Assembly (NCBI GenBank): GCA_020346325.1
Contig: CP070782.1
Span: 3,438,492 to 3,482,694 of the forward strand
Origin: Phycisphaerales bacterium
GTDB taxonomy: Bacteria; Planctomycetota; Phycisphaerae; Sedimentisphaerales; Anaerobacaceae
Reading direction: 5' to 3'
DNA length: 44,203 nucleotides
The position numbers and the translations under genes are program-made. This document shows positions 34,496 through 43,685 of the stretch, piece by piece (position 1 is the stretch's first letter; each line of letters opens with the position of its first letter). Below the pieces are notes generated by a model. It was not told where the DNA came from. It saw nothing but the letters and a program-made list of their open reading frames with translations, and did not search any database.

Positions 34496-36124
34496 TCATT
34501 GGACGGCGGATACACCGGTTTGCTCGGGTAGATCAACCGGTTCCAGGAACACCTGACCATAGCCGAGCAGCGTACCCGTGGCGCGCGCCAGGTTGACTTG
34601 GGCGATTTCGTAATCGGAGAAAGCGCGAATCTGGCTCAGTTGCGCGTCAGCCAGTTGGGTGGCGGAATACAGCACGTCCGTGCTCGTGCTGGCGCCGAGC
34701 TGAAATTGCGACTGTTTCACCCGATAGTCCCGGAAGGCAGCGACCACGCCCTGTTCGGTGGCCAGGATGCGACGCCAGTTCCGCTCCAAATCGCTGACGG
34801 TCTCGTACACCTCCTGCCGGATGGTCTGGCGGAGTCTGTCCCGCCAGGCCTCGTTCTGGATCTTGACCAGACGCGCCTGTTGCAGCCGGGCCTGGGCTGC
34901 CCGGTTGCCCAGCGGGATGCTGGCCGAGAGGCCGATTACATGGTCGTCCGAGGCGTTGCCTGTCAGATCTTCAAAGGCGCTGCCTACGGACCCGGCCTCG
35001 GACTGTGTGCTGTACCTGTAGGTCAATGCCAGATCGGGGCGGGTAGCATCGCGTGCCAGCTCGATGTCCAGATCATCGATGCGCAGCAACTGCTCCAGTT
35101 CGATCATTTCCATGCGTAGAGTCAAGGCCTTTTCGGCCAGTTGCTGCACATCCAGATCCAGTCCGAGCGGGCTCGGATTGGTCTTCGGTACGATGTCAAC
35201 CGCCGCTTCAAAGGGGACGTCGTTCCGATTCATGATGCGCAAGAGTTCGCGTCGGTAGCTCTGTACCGTTGTTTCGGCATTGATCACCGCCTCCAGTCGA
35301 CTGGCCAGACCGGCTTCAGCCAGGACAATCTCGATTTTAGGAGCTGACCCGGCGGCCACCTTCTTCTTGGCGTGACTGAGTTGGTTTTGGGCCAGCTTGT
35401 ATTGTTCCCGCCGCACATCCAGAGCCTTGCGCGCGGCGTACAGACGCCAATAGACAATGTCGGCATTTGCCAGCAGCGCGATAGCAGTCCGCTTCGTCCG
35501 GGCGCTGACGATGTTCCATTCGTGTTCCGCAATCCGAATGGACTGTGTGTTGATTCGGGTTCCGGATCCGCGCAGCAATGACTGGACGTAGGAAACACTC
35601 GCCGCGGCGGTAGCCAGCCCGCCTGAATCTGTGTCGCCAAAGGGCAGCCCTATCTCAAGGGTCCCACCCGTCGGCAACGGTTTGGCTACCCCGACTTCCG
35701 ATGACCATGCCTTGGAAACGTCGCCGGTCCCCAAGGCCTCGCTGCGGGCATAGCTGGCCGAGCCGAAGAACACCGATTCAAATTTCGCACGCTCTGCATC
35801 CAGGCTGCGCTGGGCGATGGCCGGGTCGACGAGTTCCACCTTCAGGTCCAGGTTATTCGCCAACGTCGCCTGACGCACTTGCTCAAGAGTCAATTCCAGC
35901 GTCTTCGACGGGGCATTGGGCTCGGTTACCTGCTGGGCGATTTGTTCGGTGGCCTCCTCCACGCTCACAGGTGGCGAAACGGATTGTTCCGCCAGTTGCA
36001 CCGTGTCAATCGTGGTCAGATTATCCCTCAAGGTCTCGCGCGGAGTCGTCCGTTTCGGAGAGGAGGCCGTACATCCTGCCACAAAAGCCAAAGCCGACAA
36101 TGCCGCAATCGTTCTGTAGAACAT
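34496..36124 (-). CDS. TolC-like outer-membrane efflux lipoprotein
   Basis: A 542-residue outer-membrane factor. The signal peptide ends in a lipobox (FVAGC, Cys18). A polar linker rich in Gln, Glu and Pro (about 20-90) precedes two outer-membrane-efflux repeats (about 95-300 and 310-525) made of long helices with short beta segments (LTLEQVRQATLANNLDL, then YRRELLRIMNRNDVPFEA between them). TolC-type trimers form the exit duct for ABC, RND or secretion systems. The start at 36124 is supported by GGAG 8 nt upstream and by the lipobox. An alternative ATG at 36181 overlaps the permease stop as ATGA but puts 19 extra residues before the signal. It lies directly downstream of four permeases, with no adaptor (membrane fusion) protein gene in the window. 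Confidence 0.87.
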   Translation of the reverse strand: MFYRTIAALSALAFVAGCTASSPKRTTPRETLRDNLTTIDTVQLAEQSVSPPVSVEEATEQIAQQVTEPNAPSKTLELTLEQVRQATLANNLDLKVELVDPAIAQRSLDAERAKFESVFFGSASYARSEALGTGDVSKAWSSEVGVAKPLPTGGTLEIGLPFGDTDSGGLATAAASVSYVQSLLRGSGTRINTQSIRIAEHEWNIVSARTKRTAIALLANADIVYWRLYAARKALDVRREQYKLAQNQLSHAKKKVAAGSAPKIEIVLAEAGLASRLEAVINAETTVQSYRRELLRIMNRNDVPFEAAVDIVPKTNPSPLGLDLDVQQLAEKALTLRMEMIELEQLLRIDDLDIELARDATRPDLALTYRYSTQSEAGSVGSAFEDLTGNASDDHVIGLSASIPLGNRAAQARLQQARLVKIQNEAWRDRLRQTIRQEVYETVSDLERNWRRILATEQGVVAAFRDYRVKQSQFQLGASTSTDVLYSATQLADAQLSQIRAFSDYEIAQVNLARATGTLLGYGQVFLEPVDLPEQTGVSAVQ

Positions 36125-36177
36125 TACATATCTCCAAAGCTGTCGCTCGACTGTTCTTGCCGTATCAATCAATATTC

Positions 36178-38706
36178 TCATTCGTACCTTAGAGCTTCCA
36201 TGGGATCGATCTTTGCCGCCCACCGGGCCGGCAGGTAACTGGCCAACAGCGCCACCGAGGTCAGAAGTAGCGCCACACACGCAAACGTCAATGGATCGGT
36301 GGGGCTGACATCATATAAGAGGGTGCGAATGATCCTTGTCACAGCCATGGCGCCGGCCAAGCCAATGGCCAGGCCGAGAAGTGTAAGCCTGAGGCCCTGG
36401 CGAAGCACGGCGTTCAGCACGTCGTTGCGGCGGGCGCCCAGGGCCATACGGATACCGATCTCGTGCGTCCGGCGCGACACTGTGTAGGCGGTGGTGCCGT
36501 ACACGCCGATGCCGGCCAGGAACAGTGCCACGCTTGCAAACGCCCCGAGAGACAGCATGTTGAAACGCTGTGGTGCGATGAACTCGGCAATGTCCTCGCC
36601 TAGAGGTATCATGCGGCGAATGTCGGTGTTCGCATCAACAGCGAGCACCTCGCTGCGCAAGGCTTTCATCAAGCCTCGCGGATCGGATTCGGTGCGAAGC
36701 AGCAGACTCATATAGCCTCCCCACTCGGTCTGTGCATAGGACGTATACACCAGAGGTTCCGGTGGACCAGGCTTTAGATTGTTGAACTCGCGTACGTCAC
36801 CGACCACCCCCACGATCCGAAACTCGCGACGAACGGTCTCCTCTTTGCCTTGTTCGGTCCGCCGCGTCCTGACCTCTGTGAGATATTTGTCTAGGGGGCT
36901 CTCTGTGGGCCAGAAGCGTCGTGCCATCGATTCGCTGACAATGGCTACCCGCGAGGCGCCCGCCCTGTCCGCATCCGTGAAGGACCGACCTTTCACGAGC
37001 GGGATATCGAGGGCATGAAAGTAGTCTGGCGAGATTTGACGGAATAGAAGAGCAGGAAACCTTCCCTCGTCTCTGAGGTCGTACTCGGTTGGCGAGTATC
37101 CCTCGATCTGGCAACGGGGGTAGTTGCCTCCTCTTCTTCCGGGCGACTGATCCGCAACCGCCGCAAACTGAATTCCAGGCAAGTGCCTGACGCGCTCCTG
37201 GATTCGCTCGAAGAATGCCAGACGCTGCTCGAATTGCGAATAGGGCGGCTGGTCTTCATCGGGACGGAGTGTCACGGCCAGCACATTGTCGGTCTCGAAC
37301 CCGATGCCCGTGTTCAGACGCGCATAACTGTTGACGAGCAAGCCGGCGCCAACGAGAAGTAAGAAGGCAACGGCCACATCACCAACCACAAGCGCGGACC
37401 GCATGCGATAGAAGCGCATTCCTTGGTTGGGCGTTCCTCCTGCTGATCGCGACCGATTCGGATCGATGTTGGACCCTTGTATCGCGGGCAGCGCACCAGA
37501 GAGGATGCACGTCAGGAGTGAAACTCCCATGGCATAGAGAAGCGTCCGCGCATTCAGATGGAGATCGATGAACCAGGGGATCAGCGTCTGAATCTGCTGT
37601 GCCGCGTACCAGGAATTCGACCCCGATCGAAGCACCGAAATCAAGATCATTCCCCAGTAGGTGAGCAGCAGACCCAGCCCGCCCCCGAGCAGAGCCAGAA
37701 GGATGCCTTCCGTCAGCAACTGCCGGATCAAGTGCGAACGGCGAGCCCCCAGAGTCGCGCGAATGGCGATCTCCTTCTCGCGTGCCCCGGATCGGATCAG
37801 CAACAGACTTGCCACATGGAGGCAGGCCATGAGTAGCACGGAGGCAACGATTGCCTGCGCAATAAAGAAGACTCGGCGGTCACGCCCAACCCTCTCGCTG
37901 TACTCTTTGGCAACGGAAACGACCGATACGGTTGTCTCCGCATTCGCGCCTGGATAGGCCTGTGCGAGCCGTCTGCCGATCAGATCCATCTCGACCTGAG
38001 CCTCCGTCGTTGTCATGCCCGGCTTTAGTCGCGCCATCACAAGCATGTAGCCGTGCCCTCGTGTTTCTTCGGTATTTGCCTCCGCTCCGAGAAACGGTGT
38101 CAAGGGCATGTACACATCCAGTTCTCTGTAGTTGGCGTAGCGAAAGTCTGCTGGTAACACTCCGATGACGCTATAGATCTTTTCGTCGAGAACCACCGCC
38201 CTGCCCACGACATCAGGATCGCCGCCGAACCAATCGTGCCAGAAGTTATGGCTGATTAGGACGACAGGCTCTCCGTTCAGCTTGTCGTCTTCGGGGATGA
38301 AGAGTCGGCCCAGCGCCGGTTTGACGCGTAACGCCAAGAAGTATTCAGAAGAAACCGCTCGGCCGAAAATCCATTCCCGTTTGGTGGCTGTTGTGGCCGT
38401 GAAACGCGAGTTGGCGTACCCTGCGACCTGTTCAAAAACGGCGCTCTGATCCCTCCAGTCGGCAAAATTCGGGTAGGAGGTAGTGCCGCGATCCGAATCG
38501 TTGTCAATCTTGCTTCTGTAGAGATGGACGAGGCTGCCGGGGTCTTCGTAGGGCGGGGGTCGCAGGAGAATGGCGTCGATGACGTTGAGCATCGTCGTCG
38601 TGGCACCGATGCCGATTCCCAGGATGATCACGACGATGATCGTGAAGCCAGGATTCCTCGCGAGCATCCGGGCTCCGTGCCTGATGTCTTGCCCCAGCGT
38701 TATCAT
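36178..38706 (-). CDS. ADOP-type ABC transporter permease 1 (duplicated MacB/FtsX)
   Basis: An 842-residue inner-membrane permease with the duplicated MacB-core/FtsX architecture of the ADOP (acidobacterial duplicated orphan permease) family. A transmembrane helix near 22-45 (after DIRHGARMLARNPGF) is followed by a periplasmic MacB-core domain (about 50-240), three FtsX helices (about 280-410), a second transmembrane helix near 435 and a second periplasmic domain (about 450-690). FtsX helices to the end follow, finishing in DPMEALRYE. There is no ATPase domain. MacB-type permeases work as mechanotransmitters, passing ATPase force to periplasmic partners rather than forming a channel. The gene is the last of the permease series and starts 9 nt after the preceding one. 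Substrate is unknown. Confidence 0.88.
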   Translation of the reverse strand: MITLGQDIRHGARMLARNPGFTIIVVIILGIGIGATTTMLNVIDAILLRPPPYEDPGSLVHLYRSKIDNDSDRGTTSYPNFADWRDQSAVFEQVAGYANSRFTATTATKREWIFGRAVSSEYFLALRVKPALGRLFIPEDDKLNGEPVVLISHNFWHDWFGGDPDVVGRAVVLDEKIYSVIGVLPADFRYANYRELDVYMPLTPFLGAEANTEETRGHGYMLVMARLKPGMTTTEAQVEMDLIGRRLAQAYPGANAETTVSVVSVAKEYSERVGRDRRVFFIAQAIVASVLLMACLHVASLLLIRSGAREKEIAIRATLGARRSHLIRQLLTEGILLALLGGGLGLLLTYWGMILISVLRSGSNSWYAAQQIQTLIPWFIDLHLNARTLLYAMGVSLLTCILSGALPAIQGSNIDPNRSRSAGGTPNQGMRFYRMRSALVVGDVAVAFLLLVGAGLLVNSYARLNTGIGFETDNVLAVTLRPDEDQPPYSQFEQRLAFFERIQERVRHLPGIQFAAVADQSPGRRGGNYPRCQIEGYSPTEYDLRDEGRFPALLFRQISPDYFHALDIPLVKGRSFTDADRAGASRVAIVSESMARRFWPTESPLDKYLTEVRTRRTEQGKEETVRREFRIVGVVGDVREFNNLKPGPPEPLVYTSYAQTEWGGYMSLLLRTESDPRGLMKALRSEVLAVDANTDIRRMIPLGEDIAEFIAPQRFNMLSLGAFASVALFLAGIGVYGTTAYTVSRRTHEIGIRMALGARRNDVLNAVLRQGLRLTLLGLAIGLAGAMAVTRIIRTLLYDVSPTDPLTFACVALLLTSVALLASYLPARWAAKIDPMEALRYE

Positions 38707-38715
38707 TTGTCTCTC

Positions 38716-41244
38716 CTATTCATAGCGCAAGGCCGTCATCGGATCGATCTTGGCCGCGCGACGGGCCGGGAGCCAGCAGGCCACCAGCATGACTGACGCG
38801 ACGAGGAGGACGACGCAGAGGTAAGTCAATGGGTCCCACATGTGCACGCCGTAGAGGGCGTACTCGTCGACGAAGCGAACGGGTGGAAGCAGGAGCGTCA
38901 AGATCCACAAGGGGATACAACTGAACCCGAGCCCGAGTCCCAAGCCAATACCTGTGAGGACGGCGCCCTTGCGCAGGACGAAGTACAGCACATCTCTCCA
39001 TCTGGCTCCCAAGGCCATCCGTATGCCGATCTCTCGCGTCCGTTGGCTGACTTCGAAAGCCATCACACCGGCAATCCCGGTCGCCACAAACAGAAGTCCC
39101 ACCGCTCCAATCACACTCAAGAGAGCGGTGATGACACGTTGTCCGGTGTGTAACCCACTGGCGCGCTCGGCAAGGGTGCTTATTTTGTACGTTGCCGGCG
39201 TCAAACCCGCAGACCCCAATTCCTCCTCCAATAAGGACACCAGTGACTGCTGATCGCCCCGGGTCCGTATCAGCAGGTCCCATCGGTTCACCGGCGGCGA
39301 CGCCATACTCTCTGCGTTCATTTGCTGTTCGAGTGGCAAGAACGACAACGGTTTGGGCTCTTCTCGGATGTTAAGGAGCTTAACCGCCTTGACCACGCCT
39401 ATCACTTCCCGCGGTCCACCCCCGACATCAACGTGCTTGCCGATCGGGTCCTGGCCGGGCCAGAAGCGCTGCGCCATCAGTTCGTTGATAATCATAACCC
39501 TGGACGTGTCCGGGCCGTCCTGTGGGAAGAAGTCCCGTCCTCGCAGCAGAGGAACGCCCAGCGTCTGAAAGTACCCCGGACTGACCACCACGGAATCCCA
39601 GGGGACATAGTCCCTGTCCGCAGGCATCTGGAAGCCCTCAATGTATTTCACACCCGTTCTATGCCGTCCACCTCCCGTTAGTGGCACGCCCGATGCCAGA
39701 CTGACGGTCTGTACCCCGGGAAGCGGAGTCACTCGTTTCTGCAAATGCGCGAACAGTTCCTCAAAGTCAATGTTGACGGGCAATTCGTCTGTGACGTCGA
39801 AGGATACGGCCAGCACTCTTCTATGGTCGTAACCGGGATCCGCCACGTGCAGCGCGCGCAAACTCAGCAAGCACAACACGCCAAATGACAAAACGATCAC
39901 GGAAAAAGCCACCTGGATGACGACCAGGGCATTGCGCAAGCTTAAGCGTCGGGAAAATAGAGTGACCGCTCCGGCGCCATCCTTGAGGACACTCATCACA
40001 TTGGGGCGTGACACCTGCAAGGCTGGCACCAGACCGAAAAGAAACACGGAGCCCAAGGATCCCAGCAGTGTCAGACACAGAATGCGTCCGTCCACGCCTA
40101 CCGGCAAGCCGATCTGTTGAATTACGGGAAGGGCCGAGCGAAGTGTGAGCGTCAACCAATGAGCCAAAAGGGCGCCACAGACACCACTCAATAGCGCCAG
40201 AATCGCGCTTTCGACCAGTAACTGCCGAATGATGTCACGCCGATTCGCCCCGATGGCACGCCGGATGGCAATCTCCCGCTGGCGCATCATCCCCCGAGCC
40301 AACAATATGTTCGCCACATTGGCACAGGCGACCAGAAGGATCAGCATCGTGGGGGTCTGAAACAGAACGACGACCAGCCCATAGTAGTCTTCGTGGGCAA
40401 CAGGATTGGTGCCCCGGCTTCCATTCTTGATCATAAAATCAGTATAGGCGGTTCTATAAGAACCCGCTCGATTGATCTGCTCTGTCAGAACCAGGAGCTT
40501 GGCCTCGGCCTGGGCGCGGCTCACTCCCGGTTTGAGACGTCCCAGGCAGTAGAATGAAAAGTTGCCGGGATTGTCCCAAGGAAAGTTGTCCATTTGGCCC
40601 AGCGTGCCCAGCGTGACATACACTCCGGGATTCATAGCCGCCACGGTTCCGGTGAACTCGGGTGGCGTCACACCAACGACCGTGAGGGGATAGTTGCTGA
40701 TAGAAATGGTTTGACCCAGAACTGCCGGGTCGCCGTCGAAAAAACGACGCCAAAGCCCATGACTGATTACAGCAACGGACTGAGCACCGCGCCCGCTTTC
40801 CTCTTCCGGAAGAAAGAAACGCCCAATCGCAGGCTGAATGCCGAGAACGGAGAAATAGTTGCCCGAGACCGCTAATGATGCAACGCGCTCGACCGAATCA
40901 CCCACGTGCACACCGGACGACAACTTGCCAGACGTATAAGCTATCAGGCCGGAGAACACTTCAGACTGGTCACGATAACTCACGTAGAGTGGGTAAGTGA
41001 ATTTATTGTCCTCACCTACACCGGAATGATCACCATATTGATATCGGTAGTGATATTCCAGCTTGACCAGTTCTTGTGGTTTCTTCACTGAGAGGGGCCG
41101 CAGCACCGCACGATCGAGAAAGCTGAAGATGGTGGTGTTGGCACCAATACCCAAAGCGAGGGTCAGAACGATCACGGCTGTAAAACCCGGATGGCTTCGT
41201 AGCATGTGAAGGCCATATCGAATGTCGCGCCAGAGCGTTTCCAT
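38716..41244 (-). CDS. ADOP-type ABC transporter permease 2 (duplicated MacB/FtsX)
   Basis: An 842-residue paralogue of the neighbouring permeases, with LWRDIRYGLHMLRSHPGF before the first helix (about 20-42). A MacB-core periplasmic domain (about 55-245) and an FtsX half (about 285-415, ILLVACANVANILLARGMMRQREIAIRRAIGA) follow. A second periplasmic domain (about 450-690) and a second FtsX half (REIGIRMALGARW) end in DPMTALRYE. The R-E-I-A-I-R-x-A-x-G-A cytoplasmic motif occurs twice, as expected; in this family it is the contact for the ATPase. The ribosome-binding site overlaps the TAG stop of permease 3. Sequence divergence from its neighbours is large outside the motifs, so the duplication is old. 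Confidence 0.88.
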   Translation of the reverse strand: METLWRDIRYGLHMLRSHPGFTAVIVLTLALGIGANTTIFSFLDRAVLRPLSVKKPQELVKLEYHYRYQYGDHSGVGEDNKFTYPLYVSYRDQSEVFSGLIAYTSGKLSSGVHVGDSVERVASLAVSGNYFSVLGIQPAIGRFFLPEEESGRGAQSVAVISHGLWRRFFDGDPAVLGQTISISNYPLTVVGVTPPEFTGTVAAMNPGVYVTLGTLGQMDNFPWDNPGNFSFYCLGRLKPGVSRAQAEAKLLVLTEQINRAGSYRTAYTDFMIKNGSRGTNPVAHEDYYGLVVVLFQTPTMLILLVACANVANILLARGMMRQREIAIRRAIGANRRDIIRQLLVESAILALLSGVCGALLAHWLTLTLRSALPVIQQIGLPVGVDGRILCLTLLGSLGSVFLFGLVPALQVSRPNVMSVLKDGAGAVTLFSRRLSLRNALVVIQVAFSVIVLSFGVLCLLSLRALHVADPGYDHRRVLAVSFDVTDELPVNIDFEELFAHLQKRVTPLPGVQTVSLASGVPLTGGGRHRTGVKYIEGFQMPADRDYVPWDSVVVSPGYFQTLGVPLLRGRDFFPQDGPDTSRVMIINELMAQRFWPGQDPIGKHVDVGGGPREVIGVVKAVKLLNIREEPKPLSFLPLEQQMNAESMASPPVNRWDLLIRTRGDQQSLVSLLEEELGSAGLTPATYKISTLAERASGLHTGQRVITALLSVIGAVGLLFVATGIAGVMAFEVSQRTREIGIRMALGARWRDVLYFVLRKGAVLTGIGLGLGLGFSCIPLWILTLLLPPVRFVDEYALYGVHMWDPLTYLCVVLLVASVMLVACWLPARRAAKIDPMTALRYE

Positions 41245-41255
41245 TTCTCTCTCTC

Positions 41256-43676
41256 CTATTCGTATCTCAACGCCACCATCGGATCGATCTTTGTCGCCCG
41301 CCGGGCTGGGAGGTAGCTGGCTGCCAGGGTGGCTCCAGCTAGCAGGAACATGACAAGGAGGAACGTCGCAGGATCGGTCGGACTGACGTCATGGAGCATG
41401 CCTGGGATGCTCGCGAGCAGCCGACTCAGGGCAAATCCCCCCAGCCCGCCGACGGCCAGGCCGATGAGAGCTAGCCGCAGTCCTTGGCTGATGACCATCA
41501 ACAGGACATTGGGCATCCCGGCGCCCAGGGCCACGCGAATGCCGATCTCCTGGGTGCGCTGGCTCACCGCATAGCTCGTGACGCCGTAAATCCCCGCGAA
41601 AGCGAGAATCCCGGCAACGACGGCGGGCAGCCCGTACAGCCACAGGGCCAGACGTCGAGGCCATGTGGATTCCTGCACGCGTTCGGACATGCTTTGGACG
41701 TTCTCGATAGGGACTCCGGAATCCTGCGATCGAACGATTCCGCGAACAGCGGGCACGAGCGCAAGCGGGTCGCCGGTGGTCCGGATGACGGCATACATGC
41801 CAAAGGCCGCGTCCGTCACACGGGGCAGATAGACCCCTGGTTGTGGTGATTGCTCCAGATTGATCTGCGTGATATCTCCGACGATGCCGATGACACGGAA
41901 CCAGCCCTCCGAGCCTTGCTGGCGGATGCGCTTGTCCAGCGGATTTTCGCCGGGCCAGAATCGCTCTGCCAGGGTCTTGTTGACGATCACGGTCGGTTCG
42001 CTGTCCAAGCGGTTATCGTTCGCCATGAAGCCGCGACCTCCGAGCAGCGGTATGCCGAGCGTCTTGAAATAATCCGGCGTGATCCTGCGTACCAACACCG
42101 GCGTATCCTGCTCGTCGCTCGTGCTCGGTTGGCCCTCGCTTTCAAAGGCCCGGACCGCAGGCATACTCATGGGTGGGTTATTGATCAGGGCGGCATGCAC
42201 CGCACCGGGTAAGGCCTGGATCGCCTCGAGATGTCGCTCCCAGAATGCGTGCCGCTTGTTTTCGTCGATGTAAGCCCCGATGGACAGAGGCACGTGATAC
42301 GTGAGAACGCCAGTTGTGCGAAATCCCGAGTCTGTGTTCTGCACCCTGAGAAACGTGCGCAGCATCAGCCCGGCGCCGGTCAATAGCATCGCCGCCACGG
42401 CAATTTGGGCGACGACGATGGCGCCGAGTGTCCGATGTCGGGCGCCGGAGGCGGTTGCCCACGTGCCCGACGCGTGTAGCACGGCGTACAAACGCTTGGG
42501 GAAGGCCGCGTGCAGAGCCGGCAGCAATCCGGACAGCAGAGTCGTCAACGAAAGAATCAGCGCGATGAACGGCACGAACCGGAAGTCCGGCGTAAAACGC
42601 ATCCATGTAGGGACCGCATCGGCCAGCAGGATCAGCAGAAGGCGCAATCCGGGAAGGCTCAGAAACGCGCCCGCGAGACCTCCGACCAGGGACAGGACAA
42701 GGCTCTCAGCAAGTACTTGTTGAATGAGACGTCCGCTTGTAGCGCCGAGGGCCGCCCGCATGGCGATCTCCCGCTTGCGATAGACCCCACGTGCCAACAT
42801 GGTGCTGCTTACATTGCAGCAGGCGACCAACAGGACGAGTGTCACCACGGCCAGGACGATGGTCAGAGCCAGGCGGACATCGTGCACTTGGCGCAAGTAG
42901 GCATCGCGCAACGGCATGATCCGCGGCACGGTTGTGACATTCTTCTCCGGATGTTGCTGGGCCCAACCTCTCTGAATGTGCGTTAGATCATCCCGGGCCT
43001 GTTCGGCGGTCACTTCACGTTTGAGGCGTCCGACCGCCATCGGGCCCAGCCCCCCGTGCCCCTTGTCCGGATCGGCGCGCAGTGGGCACCACACGTCCTT
43101 GTGATCGGGAAACGTGTCGTCGGGCAGAATCCCGACCACGGTATGCGAGGGATCGCCATCGAGGCAAATGGTCCGGCCGATAACGTTCGGATCGCGACCG
43201 AACAAGCGCGTCCACAGGCCGGCGCTCAGCAGCACCACGTTCGGCCCGCCCGGGCGGTCCTCGTCGGCGGTGAAACATCTTCCCAGGATCGGCCGGATGC
43301 CCAATACGTCAAAGAACTCACGGTCTGCCAGACGCGTGCCGATGCGCTCGGCCGTGCTGTTCGCTGAGACATTGGCGACCCATACGGTGGAGAACCCCAT
43401 CGACTCGAACGTCCGATTGTGTTCCCGCCAGGCGTGGAACCGCCCATAGGAGGGGCCACGTTCCTTGCTGGAGACTGTGTCGAGCTCGTGTAGATTCATG
43501 ACCCGCGCCTCGTTGGGGATAGGCAGTGGGCGCAGGAACAGACCGTTGAACAGACTGAAGATCGTTGTCGTCCCCGCGATTCCGATCGCCAGGATGAACA
43601 CGATCATTACCGAGAACGTCGGTTGTTTCGCGAGACTACGATAGGCGATTCGAATGTCCTGCCAGAGGGTCCCCAT
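41256..43676 (-). CDS. ADOP-type ABC transporter permease 3 (duplicated MacB/FtsX)
   Basis: An 806-residue permease of the same family, slightly shorter because of a smaller first periplasmic domain. It begins LWQDIRIAYRSLAKQPTF, then the first helix (about 20-42). The first FtsX half contains LVACCNVSSTMLARGVYRKREIAMRAALGA and the second TQEIGIRVALGAG, ending DPMVALRYE. The second periplasmic domain has the family landmark RITPDYFKTLGIPLLGGRGF, followed by ERFWPGENPLDKRI. Stop and next start are joined by a TAGGAGA junction. No ATP-binding subunit is adjacent, so energy must come from an ATPase encoded outside the window or from none. Confidence 0.88.
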   Translation of the reverse strand: MGTLWQDIRIAYRSLAKQPTFSVMIVFILAIGIAGTTTIFSLFNGLFLRPLPIPNEARVMNLHELDTVSSKERGPSYGRFHAWREHNRTFESMGFSTVWVANVSANSTAERIGTRLADREFFDVLGIRPILGRCFTADEDRPGGPNVVLLSAGLWTRLFGRDPNVIGRTICLDGDPSHTVVGILPDDTFPDHKDVWCPLRADPDKGHGGLGPMAVGRLKREVTAEQARDDLTHIQRGWAQQHPEKNVTTVPRIMPLRDAYLRQVHDVRLALTIVLAVVTLVLLVACCNVSSTMLARGVYRKREIAMRAALGATSGRLIQQVLAESLVLSLVGGLAGAFLSLPGLRLLLILLADAVPTWMRFTPDFRFVPFIALILSLTTLLSGLLPALHAAFPKRLYAVLHASGTWATASGARHRTLGAIVVAQIAVAAMLLTGAGLMLRTFLRVQNTDSGFRTTGVLTYHVPLSIGAYIDENKRHAFWERHLEAIQALPGAVHAALINNPPMSMPAVRAFESEGQPSTSDEQDTPVLVRRITPDYFKTLGIPLLGGRGFMANDNRLDSEPTVIVNKTLAERFWPGENPLDKRIRQQGSEGWFRVIGIVGDITQINLEQSPQPGVYLPRVTDAAFGMYAVIRTTGDPLALVPAVRGIVRSQDSGVPIENVQSMSERVQESTWPRRLALWLYGLPAVVAGILAFAGIYGVTSYAVSQRTQEIGIRVALGAGMPNVLLMVISQGLRLALIGLAVGGLGGFALSRLLASIPGMLHDVSPTDPATFLLVMFLLAGATLAASYLPARRATKIDPMVALRYE

Positions 43677-43685
43677 GTCTGTCTC

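Noticed and set aside
36124-36280. Longer N-terminus for the TolC-like protein
   Set aside because: The extension overlaps the permease gene and would place the lipobox 70 residues inside. GGAG precedes the ATG at 36124. The ATGA-coupled ATG at 36181 remains a minor alternative.
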